Shown here piece by piece: positions 49,023 to 61,417 of a stretch of DNA of 64,000 nt. The translations under genes and the position numbers were made by a program. The first letter of the stretch is position 1. The number at the start of each line of letters is the position of its first letter. The DNA comes from Fratercula arctica. Taxonomy: Eukaryota > Chordata > Aves > Charadriiformes > Alcidae. The stretch spans positions 37,038,727 to 37,102,726 of the forward strand of contig CANTUZ010000001.1 in assembly GCA_947846985.1 (NCBI GenBank), written 5' to 3'. The notes under the pieces were generated by a model that did no database searches, was not told the origin of the DNA, and saw nothing but the letters and a program-made list of their open reading frames with translations.

Positions 49023-52000
49023 TCTACGGCCCTCAAAACTAGACACTTTACAACGACAATCTTTGCTGAGGGAAGCCTACAGTGCTACTACAAGTTGTTG
49101 TGAGCAGATGTGCAAAAACCCTCTATATTACCTCAGCCTACTACATTCCTCTTTGACTACCACCTTGGAGCACAGTTACATTTGCCTTTTTCTTGATTTT
49201 ACTGTGAACTTAATGAATCACTGTTTCTTCTCCTCCTCTTCTCATTTCTATTCCAGTACTGATCCCTTAGCTATATTGACACATAACTCTTTGTATGGAC
49301 ATGCTGTGAGGACTTATAAGGACCTAGTCTCCATTCAAAGAAACACTATTAAATATATTTGCATTTGTGTTTTGTATTTATATTTTTAATCCAAACTTCT
49401 GAGCATTTCTCAGGTCAGCCCTACATCCATTTTTGCCAGCACAAGTAAGAGAGTGGTATACCACATGTGACGAAGGGTAAGCTATAGAGAAAGGTTGGGA
49501 AAGAAAAAAAAATACTAAGCCAGTTTTGCCTCTAGGCTGTCTGGAAATGAAAACTTCGGTACTGATTTTCGTCTCAGATTGGTACAAGACATTACACTAT
49601 TTTTTCAGATTATTTTACCAAGGTTTTACATATCCACAGAGCACTGGAAAATTTGAAAACTTACTAATGGCTCCCAATCAGTTCTGGAAAAAAAATATGA
49701 ATATGGGGAATGAAGGTCTTTTATTAAACATTAAAATAGAATTATTTCGACTACAAGCCTATGCCAAGGTTAGAAATAGAAGCCTGAAACAAAAAGGGAA
49801 CCATTACACTTTTTTGTAAATTAAATACTGAATGAAGACAGAATTTCTTGCAAGTAATATGAAATAAATTAAACATTTCTGAACATTGTGGGAAATTTTT
49901 AAAAGTTATTACTCATGCATCTTTCTTCCTTTTATTGGTGTTGTATCTGTTCGCATGTAGCCTTCAGCAACATAACAGCTATACCTAAATATGTTAGCAC
50001 ATATCTATAGAGGTTCATACGTAGAACTCTCTATAAAATGGCAGTAAGTAGTGATGTTATGTCCCTTGGATTGTCCAGTGTTCAGAGATTTGGTGTCTGA
50101 ATCCTTTCAAACCACTTCAGAATGCTGTTGAGCACACATACATTTTTCAGTATCCTGCATTTCAGCCTTTGGGTTAATAGCTGATTTTTCTCCTCAGTTC
50201 CTCCAAAAGTCTGTAGTCCACATCCAAAATGACAGAGGTTTGGAGATTGACACTGATAATATCTTTTCCTTGGCTGTCTGTGAGTTTGTCATTCTGTAGG
50301 ATACTATCTTTCCCCATAAGCCAAGCTTAGTCAGATATCTACGTACACTACGGTATCTATAGAGACTTTCACATCAATAAGTTAAGCTCCTGCTTTCCAT
50401 CTGAGAAAAAGTTCCACTTTAAAGCACAGCTGTAAATCCGTTATTTTAAATTGCATCGGCTCTGGAGCTGACAAGCATGCATTGGATAGTATGCAGTATA
50501 TCAACATGGAATACTCAGGATGGATAGAAGTCCTATTCCTGAGTGACCCCAGCCACGCTCTGTGCAGCACACAACAAGCACTGGGGTTCAGATGACCAGC
50601 ATTTCGGTGTGTTCTGCCCCAGTTTATCATCCGTGTGTGCAAAAGCACTTTGCCAAGTTGTCCTAACTTCTGTGCTTATATTCCTCCCTCACTAAACCAA
50701 ATTTTCCTAGGCATTCACGGGGCAGAGGAGGAATGCACTGCTGAATGCCTTACCCACAATGAAAGCTTTGTATTTACTCAGAAACTACGGATAAGCATAT
50801 CCAGTAACTGATTTACCAATGGCTAAAATACATTGCTTCTCTCCCTTTTCTATGTAAAATATTGTATTCTACAACGTAAAACGCGGATGTTATGAGAATA
50901 GTTAAATAACGTAGAAGTAGTAAGGTGATGGGAGGATGAAAGCTAATATTTTAATAACATCTTTACGTCTTTGTCCCTTTTTTTTTTCTTTTTTTACTTA
51001 TTTTTTTTTCACAGTTTCTTGTTTTGCTTCACTTTGTCAAACATCTGAATAGAAGAGGGATGTGGTTTAACAGCCTAATTGTCTACATTTTAATTCTACT
51101 TAATTCCTGGTACTTGTTTATATAGTAACATTAAATATGTTCTCTAATTATTTGGAGCTTTGCACATGTGTACTTGCCAAGACATTGACCCAGTAGTCCA
51201 AATATTGACTGCAAAAATAGTGACATTATATGTTGCATTATCAGTTAGAGTGCTCTACACCCGCAATTTAGACTTCAGCAACAAGAAGGCAAAATACAAC
51301 ACACAACATAAAAAAACTCCAAATATATAAACATATTATCCTTAAAAATACATACTGAAGACTATTATAAAAAATAATAGAAGTTGCTAAGGGAATACGT
51401 GTTAAATTTTCAAGGGAAATTATTTATTAATTTTTGATGGAAGTCCTGGAAAGATCAATTTGCTGAGCTTGACTACTATAATTCAAGGATAATTTCTATT
51501 TAAAGTCTGTTTGCTTTAACACTGAAACAGGGTCTTTGAGGTCCTACCCTGTAAGACACACAAAATCTGCCTTATTATTATTGGGTTGCTGCTTCTTTGT
51601 AAGTGAGTTTCAGACGTATGGTGATTAGCTGGGACTTGAGAATTCTGTGTTCAAATTTCACAGGCTTCATGTCTGCTCCAATTTATGCACTTCTTCATTT
51701 TCCTCATCTAACTTTAAAGTTAGAAGATTTATCTGAATTTTCTATATAGATTCCCGTATGACGGGCATATCCCATCCTAACGGGGGGGGAAGTGCCTCTC
51801 CTCCTTTCTATAATAAAGAAGTTTAGAAAGATTGATTTAGACTTAGACACCTAAGATGAAGACACAAATTTAGGCAATATGAGTACATTCCTCAAAATGT
51901 ATTAGTTACTGGGGAAAAGTAGATTCTAACCTAGGCAAGGCGTCTAAATTTTCTAAATCTATAACTAGCTAAGAAGAGTAAAAATCATATCTTATGGCCT

Positions 52001-52194
52001 AGTTTTCAATTTGTAAATGCTTTTCTTCCAGCTATGTCTATTTTTCTTATTTAGCATTATTATTTACATATATCATATATGTGAGTATTTGTGTATTCCT
52101 TGTGTTTGCATTATTTACATTATTGGTAATTGTTTGTATTATTTTTTGCTCAACACCATCTGTCTGTCAATATCCATCTGCTGTTTCTTGTTTT

Positions 52195-52395
52195 AGTCTT
52201 AGATTGCAAGCTTTTGGAGCAGGATTGATCTTTTTTTCCTGACCCTTTACAAGTTACTCTTGGGTACTACAGTGCCCAGGAAGCCTAGTTTTGAGACAGA
52301 GCCCCACTGCAAAAGGTGGTCTACAAGCAAAAAATAAAACAATAATCCATGCTCCAACGAGGTGGGATAACAAGTACAGACAGATGACAGAGTAC
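52195..52395. repeat. possible ancient amniote repeat, two opposed halves
   Basis: The first half has AGATTGCAAGCTTTTGGAGC and AGGATTGATC, like 'agattgtaagct..ttggggcagggattgtc'. The second half has CAGAGCCCCACTGCAAAAGG, TCTACAAGCAAAAAATAAAA and ACAGACAGATGACA, like the reverse of the same known element. The halves therefore oppose each other. The match is from memory. Confidence 0.4.
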
Positions 52396-52487
52396 AAGAA
52401 CGCAATGAGACAAAGTTAGCATGATAGACATTGTATTACAATGACAAGAGCCTTCCAATTTTCCATGTCTTTTGTAGACTTTATGAG

Positions 52488-52505
52488 AAAAAAAAAAAAA
52501 AAAAA
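52488..52505. repeat. poly-A tract (18 nt)
   Basis: A run of 18 A in single-copy DNA. Confidence 0.95.
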
Positions 52506-53766
52506 GATATTATAGGAAACTCCTCTCAATGAGGGGCATGTCTCAGGACTAGAAAAAAAGGTGATTACTGAAAAATTCAGTGAGTTGGGGAGTGAACTTG
52601 AGATAAGAGATGGGAATAAGAACATTATAGAAAAGGTCATGGAAAGTTTCGAAAATTGAAACAAGTAACTTAATTTGATGTCATAAAGGAGCCCTAAGAA
52701 AATAATGCAAAGCTGAGCAGGGAGAGGACTAAAGCAATGAGATAAGAAAATTCGATTTGCAGCAAATTTCAAATGGCTGTGAGTAGGGCAAACCGACACG
52801 AACTGCAGTCAGAGAGGTGGAAGGTACAGTCACTGAGACAGGAGACAAAGGTAACTGGAAATACTTTGGACATTTAACTATGTTCTTTATACAGAAAACA
52901 AACTGCAGTTGCTGAAATAGCAGACACATGCAAACAGTAAGCAAGATAAAATTCTTGAAAATCTACATTATTGGTCACATTGAAGCATTGTTAATAGAAG
53001 ACAATAATTATTTAGGAATTCTCGTCTAAATGTGGGGGTTTGGTGCAGAAGTACATGGTGAGATACACAGCCTGTGCACATCCCCAGCAGCCTGATGACC
53101 ATGTTTTGATTCTAATTCTTTCATGGGCAGACCAGACAAAAGTGTCAGTCTGAATTTCTCAGATTATCTTAGCTGTCCCAGTGTCTTCGGTAATTTATAA
53201 GATTTTCCATCACTGACATGCATTATTTAAATCTGTGAATCATTTTGAGGTAAAGACAGAAACTGAGTAAGAGGCTGGACAAAGACTTGGTAAAAAATAT
53301 AGCTTCACTGTACTTACCTGACACATCTGCTCTTCCTCACTACATTTATTTATGATAGTGAACATATGAGTATTGGTTCTGTAGGTCATAGATTCACTTA
53401 TTCATGCTCCCTTGTTCACATTCCGTTTGCTCCCTGAATAACTGCATCTGCAAAAGACAGAGTTCAGAGTAAGTTTACAATACTTATATGTAGAAATGTT
53501 CATTAAACAAAAATGAATGGCTACCCTCACCACATTCCAACCAGCATCATAATCCTGAAAACTTTATTTTTAACTGAAATTAGTCAGATTCTTAATGAAA
53601 AATACAGCCAAGTGTACCCTAAAGGGATTGGACTGAGAAATATATGTTGGTTTTTATCTATAGTGCACAATAAAGTAAGATCCCGTACATGTTTAAAAGC
53701 AGAATACACAAGGTTAGGGACTTGACTATATTGAATCCATCTTCATGACAACGTATCTCTGAGCTA

Positions 53767-54455
53767 ATCACAGAATGGCTGAAGTTGGAAGGGCCCTTGG
53801 AAGGTCATCTCATCCAACCGCCCTGCTCAAGCAGAGCAACCTAGAGCCTGTTGCCCAGGATCGTGTTCAGAAGGCTTTTGAATATCTCCAAGGATGGAGA
53901 CTAAACAACCTCCTTGGGAAACCCGAGCTAGTGCTCAGTCACCTGCACAGTAAAAAAGTGTTTCCTGATGTCAAGACAGAATCTTCTGTGTTTCGCTGGT
54001 CCTGTCACTGAGCACCACCAAAAAGAGCCTGGCTCCATTCTCTTTGCATTCCTCCTTTCTGGTATTTATGTTTGTTAATAAGATCCACAATGAGCTTTCT
54101 CCTCTCTGGGATAAACAGTCTCAACTCTCTCAGACTTTCCTTGCATGAGAGATGCTCCAGTCCTTTAATCACCTTCATGGCCCTTCAGTGGACTCTCTCC
54201 ACTACGTGCATGTCTCCTTTGTACTCAGCAGCCCAAAGCTGGACACAAAACTCCGGTTGTGGTCTCATCAGTGCTGAGAAGAGGAGAAAGATCACCTCCC
54301 TCTACATGCTGGCAACTCTCCTCCTAACGCAGCCCAGGATACCATTAGTCTTCTGTCTGTAAAAGGCACTTTTTTGGCTTGTGTTCAAATTGGTGTCCAG
54401 CAGGACCCCTAGGTTCTTTCCTGCCAGGCTGCTTTCCAGCCGGGTGGCCCCAGGT
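53767..54455 (-). pseudogene. CR1 ORF2 C-terminal remnant and 3' UTR
   Basis: The reverse complement gives the CR1 RT C-terminal region. Plus-strand anchors are CAAGGATGGAGACTAAACAA, ACAGTAAAAAAGTGTTTCCT, GAGAGATGCTCCAGTCCTTT, TGCTGGCAACTCTCCTCCTA and GTGTCCAGCAGGACCCCTAG. They correspond in reverse to the VDTKL..., NGI..., LERVQQ-type, SYEERLR-type and IRKKFFTV-type blocks. Stops and frameshifts are present. The 3' end has the 'ttggaagggcccttggaagg' type, related to the nested tail at 15.2 kb rather than to the E/J-like tails. Confidence 0.85.
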
Positions 54456-54833
54456 TGCACTCAGAAACTCTGCATTTCTAAACGTACAGACACTAGAGAG
54501 CCACCCCAGCACGTTTTGTTCCTGGAGAGGCTTTGAGGGATATCTCCATAGTTGTGCCTTGTAGGCACTTCCTAGCTCACATGTGACTGCTGGAGGTAAC
54601 CCCGTCCAAGCTCCATTTTGTTGACTTTGTGATCACTTCCCATTATACCACCCCAGAAATTCTCTCCATCATTCCCTTACAAAACTGCTTGTCCTTGTCC
54701 CCCTCTTCCTCACTCATCATTCTCAGTTTAAAGCCCTCCTTATGAGGTCAGCTATCCTGTTGCTGAACATAACTTTGTGAGGTGGATTGCAACTGTCCCA
54801 AACAGGTGCTGATCTGCAAACAGGGTCCCATAG

Positions 54834-55810
54834 TCATAGAACCCAAAACCCTATCACCAACAACCAATTATTGCAGTTCTGTAGCCAATTATTGACTTTT
54901 CCTATTAGAGCCATTCTCCTCACAGCCTTTTCCCTCACCAGCAGGATTGAGGAGAACACCACCTGGGCCCACAGGCCCTTGATTACCACCCTCAGAGTTA
55001 TACAATCACTTTTAATACTGTCCAGTTTTCCCCTGGCAGTAGTATCATTTGTGCCCACATGGAATAAGAGCAGGGTGTGTAGTAATCAGAGGACCAGGTG
55101 AGTTTTGGCAATCCCCCCACAACGTCCTTGATCCTGGTCCCTAGCAGGCAGCAGACCTCTGCAGATGATTGATTGGTTTGACAGATGGGTGCCTCCATTC
55201 GCTGCAGCAGAGTCACCCATTCTGATGACGCTCCATTTCTTCCTTGTAATCTTACATAGTTTGGGGTTAGATGGACCAGGTTCTTTGCTTGTAGGCACAT
55301 CTGGGTCCTCTTCAGGTTTGAGGAATGTGACTCTATTCTGCAGCTGTAAGCAATTAGGTGGCACAGGAGCCTTTCTCTTTGTGCCAGAAGTCACCAGCTT
55401 CCATCCTTCCCCTTTTCCAGAATTAGCACTTACATTGATGATGGGGACAGACACTGCCTGCTTCTCTTCTACAAGATGGGTATGAAGCTGTTCAAGCTGC
55501 TGAGTCTCAGAGAAGATCCTATCTCCCATGTAGATGGTTGGTTGTCTTCTCTCATGCTCATCTCTTCCCTTAGCTCATCTACTGGCAGCACAGCTCCTCC
55601 ATGTTGCCGCATCTCCTGTAAACCAGAGGTGCATCTCTCCTGGCCTCAGAGACAAGCCCCTGGTGCTCCCTTCAGTCTAGTACTTGTAGGGCCACATCTG
55701 CTGCCTGAAGCTCAGTCTGTGTTGAAGCCTCTACCTTTGCAGGGACAGCTGCTCCAACAGCTACTGAGGAAACAGCCTTGTGTCATACCAACATATATAA
55801 GACTATTACA
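54834..55810 (-). pseudogene. CR1 ORF1 remnant: coiled coil and esterase
   Basis: The best-preserved ORF1 region on the minus strand. From about 55800 down: VEASTQTELQAADVALQVLD, then a DELREEMSMRE-like charged stretch (coiled-coil region). The open frame 55529-55086 (147 codons) has LVTSGTKRKAPVPPNCLQLQ and VIRMGDS, the GDS nucleophile block of the SGNH esterase fold. The frame 55058-54834 has MGTNDTTARGKLDSIKSD, with the GxND block intact, and LWAQVVFSSILLVREKAVRR. A frameshift separates the two. It is clearly the same family as 6025-6700; here GTND is intact, whereas that copy has GTSD. Confidence 0.82.
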
Positions 55811-55870
55811 GCAGCATAATTTCACTTGAGGGCCCCTTCAACATCCCCTTTTTGCACCCTTCTGTGCAAT

Positions 55871-57924
55871 TTGCCATGTCTGTTGGATGTCTCTGTTAGC
55901 TGTGCTCATATCACCTTAAACCTACGTATTCCAAATTTGAGGTCATCAAGGGATACAGTTGCTACAAGCATAACTCAGAACATAATTTTATAGTCTTGTA
56001 AATGCTAAAGAAACCCTTGTTTCTTAGCTTCACATAGGTTTTTTTTGTTTCCATTACTAGACCTTGTAAAAGGATAGAGTCCCTTCTTCATGACTGTATG
56101 TCTGAAAGTCCACTGAGGAGGTGCTCAATTACTTTAGTGCTTAGAACCTGGATAACAGTGAGTTTTCACACCTATACATCATTAAGTTAGCAGGGAAGGT
56201 GAGAATTCCTACATTCCAGTCTTTTTAAAGCCTATTCAAAGAAAATCACAAAAGAAAACCTCAAATAGAAATTTTGTTAAGGTGGAATTAAAGTAGAGGA
56301 TACACAAGAAAGGCCAGTAAAAGGGACAGTAAAGAATAGTAAAAGAGGATACTAAGGATAGTAAAAAAATGTGAATTAAAGCAAAATAAAATGTCTTAAG
56401 GAATTGAGTTATGCTAAGACCTAGAAGAAAGCTAAACATCTAGAAGAGACTCTTCACCCAAACTAAGTTATCCTTGCTTCTGTAGAGTTATAACTTTCAT
56501 GTTATTTGCTGCCAAATACAATGTGAAGCATGCTTACTGAAAAATAGATTGAATGAATTGCAATTTTGTTTTTAAATCAAGGGATATTTTACTCTGTATA
56601 GCTAATAAAGGATATGGATAGTTTTCTTCAGTTGAAGTGGGGGGACAACCATGAATTCTTCAGTGCTACCTCAAGATATGATAAGAAAGCAACTTCCAGA
56701 TCTTTTTCTTCCAGTAGAATATTCATCATACAGGTGATCTCCAGCTTCAGTGCTGAAGGCCTGTCAGCATGACATTTGTAAAACTTTAGTGTGGATCATT
56801 GGGGTCCCTCTGACTTCCTCCAGCCCTCTGCTTGGAGCATGAAGATGGGGACAGCCTTCCCCGTGCTACAGAGCTGACAGCTGTCATCATCATCATCATG
56901 AATCCCATCATTACCTCCACTGCTAATACCAGTTCTCTGGATGATTTACACAGCTGTTGCCAAGAGAGATTAAGGAGACAGAAAGGCTTTTGGAGACATG
57001 GCTGTGGAGACACAGGCTTCCTCCTCCTGAGCAAGGGCATTGCCATTCTTCCCCACCTCACTCTCACCAAGAACAGGCTACAGGCCCCAAAGGCCATGAC
57101 AGAAAGAATGTTCTAAAGCATTTCATCAGATTTCTTAGATTTGTTTACTTTCAATTTTCCTTCTGATTTCTTCACATCTTTTCCACAAAATGCCTAGTAC
57201 TGACATTATCTACCTTCCTCTAATGTTTTAATGAGAGTCTGTGCTCCTCTGAGGCGCAAATGGGAGGTTCAGATTTCCCCAGATGGACAACTGGGTGGTG
57301 GTTTTTGTGTTGACACCACATAGGATCCAGAAAGTCCACACATGGGAAGGCTTTAATATAGGCTCTACAGGAGATTTACACCTTTCTGTACTGGTAATTG
57401 AGGAGAATTAGGTTAATTTGAAACAACTCAAATGGCAGTAGATGTCCATGTTCACATAACTGAATTAAGCTGTAAAGTAGGAGAGAATTCAGCTGTAGCT
57501 GTAGGTTCTTACTGGTTGGGGTTTGCATATGATGCAGGTAGGTTTCGTAAATTCCCATTATGATCCATCAAGAGAAAGGGATTCACCTTGACCATCAAGT
57601 GAAGCAACTATCTGTATCTGTTGCCACTGAGCATCATAAGCTGAGCTACTACTTCTAGTGAGATGAACATGCACCTCAGCTCTCAGTCTAATCCCACTTA
57701 ATTTTAAGAACCTATTTAACTCATGCACCAGAAGAGTAAAAGATAGGGATGAGGCATACACAACTGAAATTATGGGAAAGCAGTAACACAGAAAAACAGT
57801 GGTTAGGTAGCCTTGTGTATTTGCAAATGGGTACAATTTGCTACCCTATGGTAAGGGCTTACAATTAGAGGGATAGCTCTATGCCATTATTGTGAACCTG
57901 GATAATGACTGGCATATTAAAAAA
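55871..57924. other. noncoding DNA with a GC-richer patch
   Basis: Mostly AT-rich single-copy sequence. The patch 56786-57116 is GC-richer and open on both strands (94 and 103 codons) and contains an ATC/CAT run at 56884-56899, read as a string of isoleucines or methionines. No domain or repeat family is recognised in it; a decayed retroelement or processed sequence is possible but unsupported. Confidence 0.45.
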
Positions 57925-58400
57925 GACATTGAGGTGCTGGAATGCGTCTAGAGAAGGGCAACAAAGCTGGTGAGGGGTCTAGAGAACAAGCCTTATGAGA
58001 TGTGGCTGAGGGAGCTGAGATTGTTTAGCCCAGAGAAACGGAGGCTGAAGGGAGACCTTGATGCTCTCTACAACTACCTGAAAGGAGGTTGTAGAGAGGT
58101 GGGGGTTGGCCTCTTCTCCCAAGTAACAGGTGATAGCACAAGAGGAAACAGCCTCAAGTTTCTCCAGGGGAGGTTTAGGTTGGATAGTAGGAAAAAATTT
58201 TACACTGAAAGGGTCATTAAGCATTGGAATGGGCTGCCCAGCCTCCAGGGTTAAGGCACCATCCCTGGAGGTATTTAAAAGACTGGTAGATGTAGTGCTT
58301 AGCAAGATTGCTTAATGATGGGTTTTGTCAATGTTAGGTTGATGGTTGGACTAGATGATCTGAAAGGTCCCTTCCAACCTAGGCAATTCTATGATTTTAT
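57925..58400 (+). mobile_element. CR1 LINE, 5'-truncated 3' end
   Basis: About 475 bp: the end of ORF2 and the 3' untranslated region, closing with GATGGTTGGACTAGATGATC, CCTTCCAACCTAGGCAATTC and ATGATTTTAT. It closely resembles the plus-strand copy at 3229-4131, with shared phrases CTACAACTACCTGAAAGGA versus CTACAACTACTTGAAAGGA and AAGAGGAAACAGCCTCAAG versus CAAGAGGGAATGGCTTCAAG. It starts within the block GACATTGAGGTGCTGGAATG. Probably the same younger E/J-like CR1 group. Confidence 0.92.
57970..58315 (+). pseudogene. CR1 ORF2 C-terminal fragment
   Basis: Open from 57970 to 58254 with [40 protein letters not shown] and [21 protein letters not shown] frameshift then moves to a frame ending APSLEVFKRLVDVVLSKIA (to 58312). 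Only the last roughly 110 codons of ORF2 are present. Confidence 0.88.
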
Positions 58401-59071
58401 ATGGAATTGTAAACCTAAATCCTCTGATAGGCTGTGGGTATCTCTGTGTCAATTATGTTTGTTGTTTCCATCATGTCTTCAACACAGTTGCAATTGCTTC
58501 TGCTTCCAATTTTGCTTTTACAAAGTTATCTAACAAACCCTGTGATTCACAAGGGAACCAGGTTTGTTACCTTCATGACATGAAATTACATGACATGGAG
58601 TCTTATGGTCATCGTCATGTGGGATTTACTATAGTACAGAACCTCATTGCTGTAGGATATTAATTGCTGTCACAAAATGCCTTTATCACACCAGCGGAAA
58701 TAGCATTAATAAATTGATGTCTTTCTGTTGAATATAGAATAATGATTGTTGCAATATATTTTCTAATGCTCATCAAACCAGAAAAAACTGATCTTGTAAT
58801 TTTATTTGCTATTGTTTTATTGGTAAGAACGGCATGAAATCTGCAGTTTCCCTCAGGTGCAGAAACAGAAAGAAGACAACGTGAAGGTAAAAAACAGAGT
58901 TCAGTGGTGGTACATAGTGGGAGGTGAAATCTAAAGCAACAGAGATTAAGAATCACTAGTAGCTTGTAGGGAGAAATTATGTGATTAGTGGGACAAAACC
59001 CTTAATAATCCACTTTATTTGTTCTTTCCTCCACTAAATGGACATTTTCTGGCATATGGATGCACACTAAA

Positions 59072-59138
59072 AGTACATGCATGTACTAATTTCCATAAAA
59101 AATAAGGAATGTACTTTATGTGCATGCACATGTACATT
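59072..59138. repeat. two perfect palindromes
   Basis: AGTACATGCATGTACT (59072-59087) is a perfect 16-bp palindrome. ATGTGCATGCACAT (59118-59131) is a perfect 14-bp palindrome flanked by the inverted arms AATGTAC (59108-59114) and GTACATT (59132-59138). They could form small cruciforms, but alternating purine/pyrimidine TG/CA sequence often gives palindromes by chance. Confidence 0.85.
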
Positions 59139-61202
59139 CTTGTTTATATTTTATACATAAACATAATAATATAACGTAATTACATCTAAATGCACTATTT
59201 ATATATTCTAAATTTACATATATAAATTTATGTTATAAGCATATGTGTATTTGTGTGTTATATAATGAAAAGTTATTATGATGTCTCTTGACTATGTATT
59301 TATAATATATAAAGTTTAGTTTGACAGCACTGATGGATCTCAAGGTGGCCTTACTGGACTATGGACTACATAATATAAAAAGAGTAGAATCCTTAAAAGG
59401 CTTATGATCTCAATAGTCAAGGCAGATAAACGGTAGCAAGTTAATAAGAATTTTTAGAGGGAAAAAAAAAAAGCAATAGTGTACAGTGTGTCCTTATTTA
59501 CTTTTCACATGGTAACCTCACGGCCCACTCTCCTTTGTCTTGCTGCCTCACCAAGTCTGCTGCACAGCCTTGATTTATGACAAGTTCTCTCGTGTTTTAT
59601 TACCAGCCGTGAAGAAACACTGCCTCTCTTTGAACACAGGGTGCTCTAAAAGAGTCAAAAATAAGCAACTTACTATATTTGCCCTACACTAAGTTTCCAG
59701 CCCTTTCTACCCCCTAATATTGGGAGAATTTCTCTTGTGCCCCTTACAGGACTCTTACATACAACTGCAGGTTTTTATACCTATGTGCTTGGCCACACAG
59801 TATTATTATTGTGCACAACTAATAAGCCTACAAACCACATGATCCCAGTATGTTTTGCTATAAAATAGATTTATTAAATACAGACTATCCTTTTCTTTTC
59901 ATTACTAGACATTTAGCCTGTGAAGCAGTCCTTGAAGGGGAAGAGAAAACATATGACAACTAGTAATTTGCAAGAGCTGGATCTGCTTCAGTGAACAATA
60001 GCATTACCTGAGATAGTCTCGAAGTCCAATACTGAGCTCATAGGTCAGACAACACCAGACCTCCTTTAAATAAGAGAATGGCTTCTCTCAGGCACTTTGT
60101 ATTTCTGTAAAAGTCTGTGTGTCATCTTGCTCAAATAAGTAGAGAGAAGGCAGGAAACACAGAGAATGAGAAACCTGTGGAAAAATACAATAGAAGGAAA
60201 AGAAATCATTTAAATCTCTCTGGACCTAACTAATTATGAAGAGAAAAAGACTGATGTCTCCAGTTTAAGTAAATCATTAGTAATTTTCTGCACTAAAAGA
60301 AATAGCTGAGTTCACAGAGATGTGATAAAGATTTAAGATCATAAGTGCCTAAGTGCAATGTAAGATATAGTGGGAAACACTCTTAAAAGGCAAATGCAGT
60401 GACAAAAACTCCCTATTGCATTTAATAGGTAATAAATGGAATTCCTCTAAGTTAACCTTTCACCTGCAGATTTCAGGGAAATGGCAAGGATTTTTTTTCA
60501 GAAGACTTGGGTAGGGAGGGATAAGAACTAGAAGAATGATAAGTTTAAATTATTCTGCAAGGTATGACATGGATATAATGAAATACTGTAGAGGGTTCTA
60601 ACTTCACCACACAGCTATTGTGTGTACATAACACAAAATGTCAAGGGTCCTTTAACATTAAAACTAGGAGAAGATGAAGGAGACAGACTTGACATGTGGC
60701 TCTTATAGCGAAAATACACCCAACATACCTTTATTAATTTGAGATGCACTGTCATTGTTAATAAATTAGTTGTAGAAAAAAATGTAAGCAGCACTAAATG
60801 GAATCATGTCCCTCTACAAAGGCACATGGGCTGAAACCTACCTAATTTCTATCACACTTGAAGCATTTCCTGGAAACAACTGAAAGCTAAGATGAGTACG
60901 CCTGAAAAGTGTTTCTTCTAAAACCAAAATATTTACTAGAAATGAATTTCAAATACTATCTCTCTTTGTGCTATTTACAATATTTTTGTGGATAGTTTCT
61001 TGCCATTTTTTTTTTCTATTAGGTCAAGGCAGAGAAGAATTCTACATATTTTATGGACTTTGTCACCAGAGCACTGACTGGGTGTTTGCACGTCAAAATG
61101 TTGTAACAATTTGCAGATCAAATTTTATCACCGAGAAAAGAAACACATATGAATTGTATTTTAATTCCCCAAACTGCTCTTGGACATCTTTGAAGGGAAA
61201 AG

Positions 61203-61227
61203 AAAAAAAAAAAAAAAAAAAAAAAAA
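61203..61227. repeat. poly-A tract (25 nt)
   Basis: Twenty-five A followed by GAAAAGAAAAAGAAAAA, a purine-only stretch of more than 40 bp in total. It lies at the end of a 99-codon open frame (60968-61267) whose lysine run is simply this tract. Confidence 0.95.
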
Positions 61228-61417
61228 GAAAAGAAAAAGAAAAATTTGGCATATCTGTTATCTGTAAGAATTTTTTTCATGGTTATGTTTCTCAGCAAGC
61301 AGGAAAACATCCCCTCTCTAGTATAAAGCATATGACAACAAGTATTTCCATCTCCAGATGGAAAGGACAGGATTTCAACAGCTTATATTTCCAGCCTGTT
61401 GCCTTATAATTTTGTAG

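Larger units (their letters stand above)
45599..53766. other. noncoding DNA with faint ancient repeats
   Basis: About 8 kb without a supported gene or young transposon. It contains several homopolymer tracts and weak matches to old sauropsid repeats (46395-46620, 52195-52395). Open frames such as 52416-52799 minus span a poly-A tract and look like chance. Confidence 0.5.
53767..55870 (-). mobile_element. internally deleted CR1 LINE, minus strand
   Basis: Read on the minus strand, the copy runs from ORF1 (about 55.8-54.8 kb) to the ORF1-ORF2 junction and the first codons of the endonuclease (near 54.5 kb). It then jumps straight to the C-terminal part of RT, continuing to the 3' end at 53767 (plus strand ATCACAGAATGGCTGAAGTT, the reverse of a CR1 tail). 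Most of the endonuclease and RT, roughly 2.3-2.5 kb judged against the copy at 4.2-6.9 kb, is missing. The join lies near 54455-54480. Two separate insertions side by side in the same orientation are an alternative, but the order of parts fits one element with a deletion. Confidence 0.85.

Noticed and set aside
51630..51720. MIR-like SINE ending (CACTTCTTCATTTTCCTCAT then CTAACTTTAAAGTTAG)
   Set aside because: Only the last 30 bp or so resemble the MIR end; no promoter boxes or core were seen.
52416..52799. 127-codon open frame on the minus strand
   Set aside because: It reads through an 18-A tract as poly-Phe and has no recognisable motif.
60968..61267. 99-codon frame ending in a lysine run
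   Set aside because: The lysines are the poly-A tract 61203-61227; nothing else in it looks protein-like.
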